A DNA stretch of 17,444 nt from an uncultured Ruminococcus sp. (GCA_905199285.1 CAJKFZ010000027.1:1-17444); one strand, 5' to 3'; counted from the stretch's first letter, positions 6,175 through 16,231 are shown. The notes: generated by a model from the letters alone, not told the origin. Numbers and translations are program-made.

Positions 6175-8513
6175 TGAAAATATCGGATGAACAGATCGAA
6201 AGGGCGAATTATGTCAATCTTCCCCAGTTTCTTATGATGCACGGATTTGACTTGAAATGTGTTGGCAAGGAATATGTGTGGAAAGAACACGACAGCCTGC
6301 ATATCAAGGATAACGCTTCGGGCGAGCGTGGACAATGGTTCAGGTTCAGCGAAAATAAGGGCGGTGATAATATCGGATTTCTCCGTGAATATATGGGAAT
6401 GAGCTTTGTCCAAGCGGTCGAAGCACTCAACGGCGAATGCTATGACCGCACATATACTGAGCTCTCACGCACTTATGAGCCAAAACCTGAAAAGAAAAAA
6501 GAGCGCGTATTGAAAATAGAACAAGCTGATAATTGCAGGCGTGTATTTGCTTATCTTTGCAAGACCAGAGGTCTTGACTATGATTTGATTTCTTCTCTTG
6601 TACGGCAGGGAGTTATTTTTCAGGAGCAGAAAACAGGCAATGTGCTTTTTAAGTATTACGATGAAAACGGTAAGATCATCGGCGCTGAAAAGGTCGGCAC
6701 ATCAACGGAGCATAAATTTAAGGGCATTGCTGAGAATTCAGCAGAAGGTCATGGATTTGAGGTTATCCGTGGTTCGGGCGAAGATGCATATTTTTTTGAA
6801 TCGTCAATAGATATGATTTCCTATCTGCAAATGCACGATACGGAGCTTGATAATTGCCGTTTAGTGTCGATGATGGGCTTGAAGCCGAGTATCGTCCTTG
6901 ACACGATGCTCCGTCATAATATCTATCCCGATAATATATTTATCTGCTCCGACAATGACGAAAAAGGCAACTTGTTTGCCGAAAGGCTCATAGAGCAGTA
7001 TCCCGAAATGAAGCGGATTATCACTCCCGATACATATAAAGACTGGAACGATATGCTCCGTGGGATTCCCAAAACAACAGAACAGAAAAAGGAGGAACAT
7101 ATGCAGCTCTACGGCAATAAAATGTCGCCCGAAAAGAACATCATCGGCAATACGGAATACCGATATATTCCGCAAAAAGAATATCTATATGCTGACCGTG
7201 ATCTTGTTCTGAAAATGGCAGAAATCATGGCTCAGAGAGGAATTCAGTTTTCGGGCAGAATTTACCCGACAGGCAAGGGTACGCTGACCGTCAGCCATAA
7301 TGATATTTATGCTGTCAGAGAGATTCAGAAGTCTGTAACAGAGATGCGAAAGCAGTTTGGTATGGCTGAAAAAGGGCAGGAAATCGGCAATCAGGAGTAT
7401 CGGCAGAATCGTGACACGCATTTCTATATGTCGAAGCTCACTCCCGAACAGTTTAAGGAGATCAAGCCGTTTCTGGAAACAAGCGTAAACTATCACGCTG
7501 TCTCCCATGACGGCAAAGTCGCATTTGCAGTTGATAAAGAAAATGCGTCGGCTTTTCATCGTGCCTTGCGGAATGCGGAGCGTGAGGTCGGTATGCTCCG
7601 AAATATGGCTGATCTCGGTTTGACTATGGAGCAGAATGTCGCACTTTCGCCTGTGATCCATCGTCTTGCGGTGGAAGATGTGCAGCTTGATCTCGTCGAT
7701 TTTTTTGATAAGAGATATGATGAAGTACAGTTCGGCGAAATGCTCTCCCTTGTCAATGCGTATCTCGCACAATCTCCTGCGGAGCGTTACGGTGAGCATA
7801 GCAAGCTCTCGGAAATGCTTGAAGAAAAATCCAGTTTTGACTGTAGTATCGAGCTTTTAGATTTCTTTTCTCAGCACGATTTTTCCGATGAACAGCGAGC
7901 TGTGATTACAGCTATGTTTGTCGGAGATGTGACGAGAGGTCAGATTGACAGCATTGACGAAACTTTCACGGTTGAAGATATTCAGGCTTATGATGAGATT
8001 CTGCATAATGCTTTGCAGGAATTCGATGTTGCTCAGTTCCTGACGGCTCACAAACAGGCGGTCATTGACCGTGAAAATGCTGCGAGAGTTCCGACAGAGG
8101 AAGAAGTGCTTTTCCCGAAAGCTGACCTTGCAAAGTTCCTTGCGGAGCGTTCGCTGTCCTCCGATGAATGGGAAGATATGGCTTATCCGCTGTTTGAGCG
8201 CGGCTATCTTGACAAGCACAAACCCAGCGATAAGGCTATTTTAGGCTATCATCTGAGTGAGCCTGTGTTTTATGATCTTGCTCATCGTTATCATGACGGA
8301 GGGAATATTCGTCGTGAGCTTGCCATCGGTCTTTTGGAGCATGGCAGGACGGATGATATTGAGTTTGTTTTTGAGGACGGAAAAATTTCTGACCGTACCT
8401 TTTATTATGCTGAGAATCTTCGTCACTCCCTGCATACAGAAAGAACGGAGAACGGCTACAAGTGCAGTTTTGCAGGTATGGAGCGTTTTGTTTCTTTTGA
8501 GGAGATCGGATAG
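6174..8513 (+). CDS. DUF3991/TOPRIM primase-like protein, cut by an amber codon
   Basis: This is 779 residues with ATG after AGGA (6161-6164). Residues about 10-87 resemble the CHC2-like N-terminus of DUF3991 proteins, without zinc cysteines (YVNLPQFLMMHG, GGDNIGFLREYMG). About 120-200 is DUF3991-like (GLDYDLISSLVRQGVIF, NVLFKYYDENGKIIGAEKVGT). About 203-300 is a TOPRIM fold with the acidic FFES Glu209 and the DND pair 260-262 (CSDNDEKGN). TOPRIM domains bind metal and act in primases and topoisomerases; in mobile elements this combination suggests priming or handling of transferred single strands. Two FSA-type modules follow (about 340-390 and 418-470), then a helical region. The stop TAG (8511) appears premature: the same frame continues with AFIDRTHEEFEDLMYW for about 60 codons. 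No separate terminator or ribosome site follows. The TOPRIM part itself looks intact. Confidence 0.8.
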   Translation: MKISDEQIERANYVNLPQFLMMHGFDLKCVGKEYVWKEHDSLHIKDNASGERGQWFRFSENKGGDNIGFLREYMGMSFVQAVEALNGECYDRTYTELSRTYEPKPEKKKERVLKIEQADNCRRVFAYLCKTRGLDYDLISSLVRQGVIFQEQKTGNVLFKYYDENGKIIGAEKVGTSTEHKFKGIAENSAEGHGFEVIRGSGEDAYFFESSIDMISYLQMHDTELDNCRLVSMMGLKPSIVLDTMLRHNIYPDNIFICSDNDEKGNLFAERLIEQYPEMKRIITPDTYKDWNDMLRGIPKTTEQKKEEHMQLYGNKMSPEKNIIGNTEYRYIPQKEYLYADRDLVLKMAEIMAQRGIQFSGRIYPTGKGTLTVSHNDIYAVREIQKSVTEMRKQFGMAEKGQEIGNQEYRQNRDTHFYMSKLTPEQFKEIKPFLETSVNYHAVSHDGKVAFAVDKENASAFHRALRNAEREVGMLRNMADLGLTMEQNVALSPVIHRLAVEDVQLDLVDFFDKRYDEVQFGEMLSLVNAYLAQSPAERYGEHSKLSEMLEEKSSFDCSIELLDFFSQHDFSDEQRAVITAMFVGDVTRGQIDSIDETFTVEDIQAYDEILHNALQEFDVAQFLTAHKQAVIDRENAARVPTEEEVLFPKADLAKFLAERSLSSDEWEDMAYPLFERGYLDKHKPSDKAILGYHLSEPVFYDLAHRYHDGGNIRRELAIGLLEHGRTDDIEFVFEDGKISDRTFYYAENLRHSLHTERTENGYKCSFAGMERFVSFEEIG

Positions 8514-8821
8514 GCTTTTATTGACCGTACCCATGAAGAATTTGAAGATCTGATGTACTGGTGTGTCCTCGATTATATCAGGGACGATATTCCTGATATT
8601 TCCGATGATACGGTAAGAGAGCTTATTACTGCATTTGACGGCGCTGCTATGGCTGATTGGGAAAATGGAAATAATCAACCAAAAATCAATCGTATAAAAA
8701 AGCTCTTTACGATATTCTCGGCGATGAACAGCAGACAGAAAAGACTTTCGCCTGCATCGCAAAGCAGAAGTATAATGTAACATTTGAAGCTGAAAAGCCT
8801 GAAAGTTCCATACATTTCGGC
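8514..8821 (+). pseudogene. Bridge between the TOPRIM and helicase frames (interrupted coding)
   Basis: After TAG 8511 the TOPRIM frame stays open and protein-like (AFIDRTHEEFEDLMYWCVLD, DIPDISDDTVRELITAFDGAAM...) up to 8695. At the A6 run 8696-8701 coding moves to the -1 frame (KALYDILGDEQQTEKTFACIA...) and joins the helicase frame without a stop. The helicase frame opens only at 8675, just after a TAA, and has no ATG before 8822. That supports this stretch having been an internal part of one larger gene. Short frames starting at 8553 exist but have no start signals. Confidence 0.65.
8696..8702 (+). other. A AAA AAG heptamer at the -1 frame change
   Basis: In the TOPRIM frame the codons are ATA AAA AAG CTC, so A AAA AAG is in the correct phase for -1 slippage; after a slip the next codon is GCT and the helicase frame is entered. 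A possible weak stem (GCGATG 8721-8726 with CATCGC 8755-8760) lies downstream. The upstream TAG at 8511 would block ribosomes from reaching it. The same heptamer occurs in phase near 11266-11272 without any frame change, so a lost A is at least as likely. Confidence 0.5.
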
Positions 8822-11800
8822 TTGCTCGGCAACGGCATAACTGCTTATGATGTGTCCCGTACTGATCCCGAAACTCACGATTATCCGACAGTTGCTCATA
8901 TTTCTCCGGAGGGCGTTATCTCATTGTATGATAAATCGCTTTCCGATAGAGATATGGAACTTATCAGGGAACAGGCAAAATCTGCCCATGAAAAATTTAT
9001 GAGCGATTGGAATAAACTTTCTCCGACAGAACAGTATCAAAAGCTGCTGAATCGTGCAGATATTGCCACAATGGTAAACATCGGCAAGAAAAAGCTCTCA
9101 ATGGAAGAAAAAATCGAAAAGTATATGCCTTTCGTTTTCTTTGGTGAGGGTGAATGTCCTGAACCTCAAACGGAAGAACAGGTCAAGGGTACATATAAAA
9201 TCTATCAGCTACCGGACGGAGAAAAGTATCATGGTATACGCTTTGAGGGCAAGGAACAGCTTGAAAAGGACGGCGTTCAGCTTAATCATGATGATTATGA
9301 TCTTGTCTATGAGGGTGAAATTGTTGATTTCAAGAGCAATGCCACACTTGAAGCGATCTACACACAGTTTAATACAAATCACCCGGAAGATTTCAGAGGT
9401 CGCTCGCTGTCCGTAAGCGATGTTGTGGTAATTTCTGTTGACGGAAATGATACTGCGTATTTCTGCGATTCCATGGGATTTGCCGAAATGCCTGAGTTCT
9501 TCCGTGAAAAGGAGTTGACGCAAGAAAAAGCCGCTGTTCAGGAAATTTCTTTTCTTGGTGATAACAATGGTTTTGATGTTGTAAAATCAGCGGCAAATTC
9601 TGAATCTTTTGGCACAATCATTTCCGACGGTGATACGCTGTCTGTTGTTATCAATGACGATGCGGATGTAAGCGATGTACGCCGTCTGGTCGAAACATCC
9701 CAGAAACACGGCGCATATTTGAATGCTTCGTCTGCTGAAATGCTTGAATCTCGATTCGGTGAGGATTTTATGCAAAAAACTGATAGGTTAAGGGAATCTG
9801 GTCTTTCTGTTGTCAATACTCTCGAAGCAAAGAAAGTTCATCAGGTAATCACCAATGCAGGCTTTGACGGCGGTATTGATGATAAAATGGAGTATGCAAC
9901 AGTTGATGAAGCGATCAAGGCAGGCAGAGAATACCTTACTGACGGCTATCTTGGCTTCTCTGTATTTAATAAGGAGACAAAGGCAATCGAGCATACCGAG
10001 AGCGATTTTCCTCTTTCAGAAGCTTATAATGTTAAAATTCTGAAACAGAACGACATTAACGAGCCGGAAGATAAAGGACCGGTATCTCTCCGCAAGGTCG
10101 GAGACTTCTATGAGATGTACGGCAAAAACGCTGAGATCGGTGCGGAAGTTCTCGATCTGCATATGCTCTCAACGAACGGCTCTCCTATGATCGGCTTTTC
10201 CGATCATGTCAAGGACGAATGCTCTAAAAGGCTCAGTGAAGCAGGATATTCCGTTCTTATTGAACAAGCATTCGAGTTAAATCCTCCTAAGCGTGTGCCT
10301 GAAAAACTCCGGACTTTACGACAGGTAGTTGATAAATTTTTCGGTACGGATTGCGAGTCTGCGGAAACAGAGGGCGGAATATGGAAACTGGCTATTGCAG
10401 ACGGCGATAAGGTCGGTGAGCTGTTCCATGGTGGTGAACCTGTCTGCGGTATCTATAATCGCAGCGATAAAATGGAGATCGAGCCGTACCGTGAGCTGTC
10501 AGCTTTCCCGAAGCTCCTGCAAACCGCTATGCTTGCCCATAATCCCGACCAGTCTGTGGAAATTATGGACAATCAGCGAACATTTGAAACTCCGCTTGAC
10601 AAAGCAAAGACCCTTATTAACGATTTCTGCGAGGAGGAGTACCGTGACAGTGCTGATTTCTACGATCTGCATAATGTATCGCTTGCATACACTACACTGA
10701 CGGACGATGAGCTGCCTATCCAGGCAACTGCTGACCTTATTGACTTCAGAATCACTTACGAATTTGACGGCGAAGTGTTCAATATAGAACAATATGACAG
10801 CATTGAGGATATGATCGAAAAAGGTCTGATAGGGCTTGATTTTAGCGAACTTGTTTCAGTTCCTGAAAGCGTAATCGAAAAGCATACGAGCAAGGAGGAG
10901 CAGACGATCCATTCCCCTGAGATTGAAGAATCATCGAACATTGACAAGCCGCTATTCACCGATTCTGCTGTTATAGAGGAAATTCAGCGTAACGATCATT
11001 TTGACACATCATTCTGGGAAACTCCTGATATTCAGGGCGAACAGCTTACTTTGTTCGGTGCCAGCGAGTCTTTGACAGCTTCAAAGCCTGCAAAAGAAAA
11101 GCCGAAGTCGGAATTTTCAAAAGGACCGGTGGTGGACGGTGTTCAGGTCTATGAAGCACTTGCAGCGGAAATTGACCGTGGAACAGGCTTTGTCCACGGC
11201 AAGCTCCGTGTGCAGGATTTCTATGAGAAGCAAAATCCTACTATTCAGCAGCTTGCCGACTTTTTAAAAAAGGAGTATGGCACAGGCGGTCACAGCGGTG
11301 ACGACAGAATTTCTCTCGTTGGTTATGACAGCAAGGGACTGACTTTTTCTTTTAAGAATGGTGAGAAATTCCGTCATTCTTGGTACGATGTCGCTGTTAT
11401 GACTATGGCTCGGCTTGAAGATAATACCTATCTTTCTGTTGAACAGAAAGCGGAGCGAGATGCACTCAAAAAGGAACAATCCGCAGAGGAAACAGATAAA
11501 AAAGTAGTCTTTGAAATGCTCGGAGGCGGAAAACTTGAGTTTAAGGACGATAAAATGGAAACCCTTGCTGAAATTGAGCTGTCAAATGGAAAAATTACCT
11601 ATTTTTCTGACAATTTATCTGAAACAGACAAGGCGTACATTGCAGAAAAATCGAAGCAGTTCAGGATGGAAGAAAAAACGTTGGAGAAAAAAGAGCAGCT
11701 TGCACCTGAAAATTCTGCGGTCACTCTTACAATTAAGAACCTTGCACAGTTAAAAAGAGCGATCAAGCCGGGGATGCAGTTTGAGATCACCGATCACACT

Positions 11801-14800
11801 CGTCCTGAACGTATCGGGGAACGCAGAGTGGTAACAGGTGTAACTACCGTTGATTTTACTTCCCGAAAACTCGATGAAAATGGTGAACCAACAGGTAAAG
11901 ACATTCACATGGAGTTTGACAGAGCAAAGAACTGGAATTTTGACGGCGGTGAGCTGACTTCTCGTCTGGATAACGGCGATATTCTGATGAGTTTTCATTT
12001 CATTGACGGCTCTGAGCGTACCAAAGAGCCGAAGCGTGAGCTTGTTACGGCAGAGGTCGGTGGTGATGATACGATTATAAATGGTACATATGAAATTGTC
12101 AATTCCACACCTACTCCCGACAAGAGCGACAACTCCACCATAACAGATGATGCACTCGGTGAGGGCGGCGCTAAGGCGAAATTCCGTGCTAATGTTGAAG
12201 CTGTCAAAGCTTTGAAAAAATTTGAAAGCGCTAATCTGAAATTAGCAGCAGATATGTTTTGGCCTCGCCCTGCAACAGCCGAAGAAAAAGAACTTATGTC
12301 AAAATATGTCGGCTGGGGCGCTTTGGCTCAGGCTTTCGATCAAAATAATGAAAAATGGTCGGCTGAATATCAAGAGCTTGCAGAGCTGCTGACTCCTGAA
12401 GAATACCGACAGGCAAGAGCTTCTGTCAATGACGCTTTCTACACTTCTCCCACAATTATTGACAGCATTTACGAAACCCTCAGTAATTTCGGATTTGAGG
12501 GCGGTAATATTTTAGAGCCTGCGATGGGCGTCGGCAATTTCTTTGGCAGAATGCCGGAGGATATGCAGAGAAATTCTCAACTCTATGGGGTGGAGATTGA
12601 CAGTATTTCGGGAAGAATCGCACAGGCGCTTTATCCCGATGCGGATATTGCAGTCAAGGGATTTGAGCAGAATACGTTTCAGAACGGCTGCTTTGATGTG
12701 GCGGTCGGCAATGTCCCGTTCGGCGATTTGGGCTTTGTGGACTCGATTCACGGCACATCGAAACTTCACGATTATTTCTTTGCAGAAAGCCTTGACAAAC
12801 TGAAAAACGGCGGTATCATGGCGTTTGTAACCTCGGCAGGAACACTTGATAAGCGTGACGAGACTACAAGACAGATGTTAGCGGATAAGGCTGATTTTAT
12901 TGGTGCGATCCGTCTGCCCGGCGGTAAGAACGGCGCTTTTAAGGACAATGCAGGAACGGAAGTCACCACGGATATTATTTTCCTGCAAAAGCATGAGGAC
13001 AAGTCGGTTTCAGAAATGCTTAATGTTCCCGATTGGGTGCATATCGGTGAAACGGCTGACGGTCTGCCGATCAACAAGTATTTTGAGCAGTATCCCGAAA
13101 TGGCGCTTGGCAAAGTCGTTGATGGCAATAAGCTCTATGGCAGCGGTACAATGGTAGTCGCTGAGGACGGCTTTGACCTGAAATCAGCTCTGCATGATGT
13201 TGTCGGAAAGTTGTCAGCAGAGATCAGCCACGAACAGGGGCGTGATGTGTATGCTAAGACCTCTTTGGGCGAACCTGTCAAAATCCCTTCAAATCGGCGA
13301 AATTACAGCTTTTTTCTATCGGGAGATCAGGTGTATTTTAAGAAAAATAATGCCGCCTGCGAGTTCCGTTTCGATAAAGGGGCGGCACAGCATAAGCGGT
13401 TCAAGGCTTTCATTGAATTGCGTGATCTGACAAGAGAACTGCTTGAAGCGCAGGAGCTTGATAAGCCTGACAGTGCAATCAAGGATTTGCAGGCAAAGCT
13501 GAATATGGCTTATGATAATTTTTACGCAAAATACGGCTTAATTCACAGCCAGACCAACAAACGATATTTCAGCGAAGATGTGTCATACAACCTTGTGGCA
13601 GGTCTTGAAAAGAAATACGATAAAACAAAACTGGTGGAAAAATCGGATATTTTCACAAAGCGTACTATCGTTCCGCCGAAAGCTGTCGATCATGTGGAAA
13701 CAGCGCTTGAAGCTCTCACACTTTCCGCTGCGGAAAAAGCAAGGGTTGACTTTGCGTATATGAGCAGTCTCACAGGAATGACGGAAGATGAATTAAAGCA
13801 CGATTTACAGGGCGAAATTTTCAAAGTTCCCCATACGGAAAATACATATCAGACGGCAAGTGAATACTTGTCCGGCGATATTCGCAAAAAGCTCCGTGAA
13901 GCCGAGGAGATCGCTGAATATGATGCCGATTTCAATGTCAACGTATCTGCGTTAAAGGCAGCAATGCCCGAACCGCTTAAAGCCGGCGATATTGATGTAA
14001 AGATCGGTGCGGCTTGGCTTGATCCGAAGTATTATGAACAGTTCATCTATGAGTTGTTGCAGACACCGGAATATCAAAGAAGTACAAGCCCGTCTGCAAG
14101 GTGGAGCAGAGCTTCTATCATCGGTGTTGAATATTCGGAGCATACAAATTCGTTCCATGTAAGCAACAAAAGCTCCGACAGATCAGTGCTTGCAACACAG
14201 AAATACGGCTCTAATAAGATGAACGCTTATGACATTTTTGAGCATATCCTCAATCTGCAAGAGCCGAAAGTCTATAAAACTATCGAAGTGCCTGACGGCT
14301 TGGGCGATATGAAAGAAAAGAGAGTTGTCGATATTGACGCAACCCGTATCGTTCAGCGTAAGGCAGACAATATTCGCAAGACCTTCAAGGATTGGATCTT
14401 CAAAGATCCTGCAAGACGTGAGGATATTGTGAACCGATACAATGAGCTTTTCAATAGTATCCGTCCCCGTGAATATGACGGCTCGGCTCTTTCTTTCCCG
14501 ATGATGACGACTGATATTCAGCTTCATGAACATCAGAAAAATGCAATCGCACACGCACTTTTCGGCGGTAATACGCTGTTTGCGCACTCTGTGGGGGCTG
14601 GAAAGACGTTCGAGATGATCGCAACTGCAATGGAAAGCAAACGTCTCGGACTTTGTACAAAATCGCTCTTTGCCGTTCCGAATCACTTAACGGAGCAGAT
14701 CGGCGACGATTTTCAAAAGCTCTATCCGTCCGCAAATATTTTGGTCGCTACGAAAAAAGATTTCAAAAAGGAAAACAGACAGCAGCTTTTTGCAAAAATC

Positions 14801-16231
14801 GCAACGGGAAACTTCGATGCCGTTATCATCGGTCATTCTCAGCTTGGAATGATTCCTGTTTCAAAGGAAAGACAGGTCATGACCATTCAGTCTCAGATCG
14901 ACGATATTCTGCAAGGTATTGCAGAACTGAAACAAAGCGAAGGCTCTAAGTTCCAGATCAAGGCGATGGAGCGTACCAGAAAGAGCTTGCAAAAGCAGCT
15001 TGATAAGCTCGAAAAGGCTAATCAAGATGATACGCTGACTTTTGAGCAGTTGGGTGTGGATTGGCTATTTGGCGATGAACTTCATGAATTCAAAAATTTG
15101 TTCGTAAGTACAAAATTGAACAATGTTGCAGGCATTTCTAATTCCGCTTCACAAAAGGCTCTTGACCTGTTTCTAAAGGTTCGCTATCTTGATGAAAAGA
15201 CGGGAAATAGAGGATTTATCGGAGCTACTGGCACACCTTTGAGCAATTCTATCACGGAATTGCATACAATGATGCGATACCTCGAATATGATTTTCTCAG
15301 AGATCACGGCTTACAGCATTTCGATAACTGGGTATCGGTTTTTGGTGAGCAGAAAACAGACTGGGAGTTAGCGCCTGCCGGAAACAAATTCAAAGAACGT
15401 ACTCGCATTGCGAATTACACAGGTCTGCCAGAACTCATGTCTATGTTCAAACAGGTTGCCGATATTCGTACTGCTGATACATTGCAGCTTGATGTTCCCG
15501 ACTGCGAATACAAGGTCGTTCAGGTCGAAGCTACTCCTTTTCAGCAGGAGCTTGTTCAAGAACTTTCTGACAGAGCTGATGATATTAACAGTGGAAATGT
15601 TGATCCTACTATCGACAATATGCTCAAGATTACGAGCGACGGTCGTAAACTCGGACTTGATCCTCGTCTGATTGATCCGTCCTTTGAAGATGATCCAAGC
15701 ACCAAGCTAAATCAATGCGTTGAGAATGTTGCACGGATTCACTCTGAAACGGCAGAGGACAAGCTCACACAGATCATTTTCTGTGATTTGGGTGTACCGC
15801 ATAAATCCTCGGCTGAAACAGAAGTTGAGGGCGAAGATGCTGACGATACCAAATCGGCAGCAGAGCGTGAATCTCTTGAAGAAGAATGCGATTTTTGCGT
15901 GTACGATGATATTCGTGATAAATTGATCGCTAAAGGTGTTCCTGCCGAGGAAATCGCATATATTCACGATGCTAAGACCGAAAAGCAGAAATCTGAACTT
16001 TTCGACAAAGTACGTTCCGGCGAGGTACGTGTACTGTTGGGTTCAACTGCAAAAATGGGAACGGGAACTAACGTCCAAAAAAAGCTGATCGCCGTTCATG
16101 ATCTCGATATTCCTTGGAGACCGGCAGATCTTACCCAACGCGTAGGAAGAATTATCTGTCAGGGCAACGAAAACCCGAATGTAGAGATCTATCGCTATGT
16201 GACGAAAGGTACGTTTGATGCCTATTCATAG
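8822..16231 (+). CDS. Giant polyvalent protein: MutS-I-like, LPD, N6-adenine methylase, SNF2-type helicase
   Basis: A 2469-codon open frame. The TTG at 8822 has no ribosome site, so the true N-terminus probably lies upstream in the 6174 gene. Domains by residue: MutS domain-I-like 420-482 (VGDFYEMYG, GSPMIGF, RLSEAGYSVLIEQ); LPD28-like about 593-681; KEYGTGGH module about 800-880; a further small domain from 973 (NLAQLKRAIKPGMQF); adenine methylase about 1120-1350 with LEPAMGVGNF (1231-1240) and GNVPFG (1296-1301, NPPY-type box); helicase about 1890-2469 with VGAGKT (1924-1929), DELH (2085-2088), GATGTP (2134-2139) and QRVGRI (2439-2444). The methylase would protect DNA and the helicase remodel it. 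The frame stops at TAG 16229 in a conserved region, right after GTFDAYS, and homologous coding continues. Motif VI (usually QREGR) reads QRVGR. It belongs to the family of giant methylase-helicases of Firmicute conjugative elements. Whether this copy works is doubtful. Confidence 0.85.
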   Translation: MLGNGITAYDVSRTDPETHDYPTVAHISPEGVISLYDKSLSDRDMELIREQAKSAHEKFMSDWNKLSPTEQYQKLLNRADIATMVNIGKKKLSMEEKIEKYMPFVFFGEGECPEPQTEEQVKGTYKIYQLPDGEKYHGIRFEGKEQLEKDGVQLNHDDYDLVYEGEIVDFKSNATLEAIYTQFNTNHPEDFRGRSLSVSDVVVISVDGNDTAYFCDSMGFAEMPEFFREKELTQEKAAVQEISFLGDNNGFDVVKSAANSESFGTIISDGDTLSVVINDDADVSDVRRLVETSQKHGAYLNASSAEMLESRFGEDFMQKTDRLRESGLSVVNTLEAKKVHQVITNAGFDGGIDDKMEYATVDEAIKAGREYLTDGYLGFSVFNKETKAIEHTESDFPLSEAYNVKILKQNDINEPEDKGPVSLRKVGDFYEMYGKNAEIGAEVLDLHMLSTNGSPMIGFSDHVKDECSKRLSEAGYSVLIEQAFELNPPKRVPEKLRTLRQVVDKFFGTDCESAETEGGIWKLAIADGDKVGELFHGGEPVCGIYNRSDKMEIEPYRELSAFPKLLQTAMLAHNPDQSVEIMDNQRTFETPLDKAKTLINDFCEEEYRDSADFYDLHNVSLAYTTLTDDELPIQATADLIDFRITYEFDGEVFNIEQYDSIEDMIEKGLIGLDFSELVSVPESVIEKHTSKEEQTIHSPEIEESSNIDKPLFTDSAVIEEIQRNDHFDTSFWETPDIQGEQLTLFGASESLTASKPAKEKPKSEFSKGPVVDGVQVYEALAAEIDRGTGFVHGKLRVQDFYEKQNPTIQQLADFLKKEYGTGGHSGDDRISLVGYDSKGLTFSFKNGEKFRHSWYDVAVMTMARLEDNTYLSVEQKAERDALKKEQSAEETDKKVVFEMLGGGKLEFKDDKMETLAEIELSNGKITYFSDNLSETDKAYIAEKSKQFRMEEKTLEKKEQLAPENSAVTLTIKNLAQLKRAIKPGMQFEITDHTRPERIGERRVVTGVTTVDFTSRKLDENGEPTGKDIHMEFDRAKNWNFDGGELTSRLDNGDILMSFHFIDGSERTKEPKRELVTAEVGGDDTIINGTYEIVNSTPTPDKSDNSTITDDALGEGGAKAKFRANVEAVKALKKFESANLKLAADMFWPRPATAEEKELMSKYVGWGALAQAFDQNNEKWSAEYQELAELLTPEEYRQARASVNDAFYTSPTIIDSIYETLSNFGFEGGNILEPAMGVGNFFGRMPEDMQRNSQLYGVEIDSISGRIAQALYPDADIAVKGFEQNTFQNGCFDVAVGNVPFGDLGFVDSIHGTSKLHDYFFAESLDKLKNGGIMAFVTSAGTLDKRDETTRQMLADKADFIGAIRLPGGKNGAFKDNAGTEVTTDIIFLQKHEDKSVSEMLNVPDWVHIGETADGLPINKYFEQYPEMALGKVVDGNKLYGSGTMVVAEDGFDLKSALHDVVGKLSAEISHEQGRDVYAKTSLGEPVKIPSNRRNYSFFLSGDQVYFKKNNAACEFRFDKGAAQHKRFKAFIELRDLTRELLEAQELDKPDSAIKDLQAKLNMAYDNFYAKYGLIHSQTNKRYFSEDVSYNLVAGLEKKYDKTKLVEKSDIFTKRTIVPPKAVDHVETALEALTLSAAEKARVDFAYMSSLTGMTEDELKHDLQGEIFKVPHTENTYQTASEYLSGDIRKKLREAEEIAEYDADFNVNVSALKAAMPEPLKAGDIDVKIGAAWLDPKYYEQFIYELLQTPEYQRSTSPSARWSRASIIGVEYSEHTNSFHVSNKSSDRSVLATQKYGSNKMNAYDIFEHILNLQEPKVYKTIEVPDGLGDMKEKRVVDIDATRIVQRKADNIRKTFKDWIFKDPARREDIVNRYNELFNSIRPREYDGSALSFPMMTTDIQLHEHQKNAIAHALFGGNTLFAHSVGAGKTFEMIATAMESKRLGLCTKSLFAVPNHLTEQIGDDFQKLYPSANILVATKKDFKKENRQQLFAKIATGNFDAVIIGHSQLGMIPVSKERQVMTIQSQIDDILQGIAELKQSEGSKFQIKAMERTRKSLQKQLDKLEKANQDDTLTFEQLGVDWLFGDELHEFKNLFVSTKLNNVAGISNSASQKALDLFLKVRYLDEKTGNRGFIGATGTPLSNSITELHTMMRYLEYDFLRDHGLQHFDNWVSVFGEQKTDWELAPAGNKFKERTRIANYTGLPELMSMFKQVADIRTADTLQLDVPDCEYKVVQVEATPFQQELVQELSDRADDINSGNVDPTIDNMLKITSDGRKLGLDPRLIDPSFEDDPSTKLNQCVENVARIHSETAEDKLTQIIFCDLGVPHKSSAETEVEGEDADDTKSAAERESLEEECDFCVYDDIRDKLIAKGVPAEEIAYIHDAKTEKQKSELFDKVRSGEVRVLLGSTAKMGTGTNVQKKLIAVHDLDIPWRPADLTQRVGRIICQGNENPNVEIYRYVTKGTFDAYS

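Noticed and set aside
11266..11272. Another A AAA AAG heptamer within the helicase
   Set aside because: Coding continues unchanged in the same frame (FLKKEYGTGG), so there is no evidence of slippage; it is useful only as a control for the other sites.
14183..14686. 167-codon minus-strand frame opposite the helicase
   Set aside because: It is a shadow of the helicase gene; the plus strand carries Walker A and conserved helicase blocks here.
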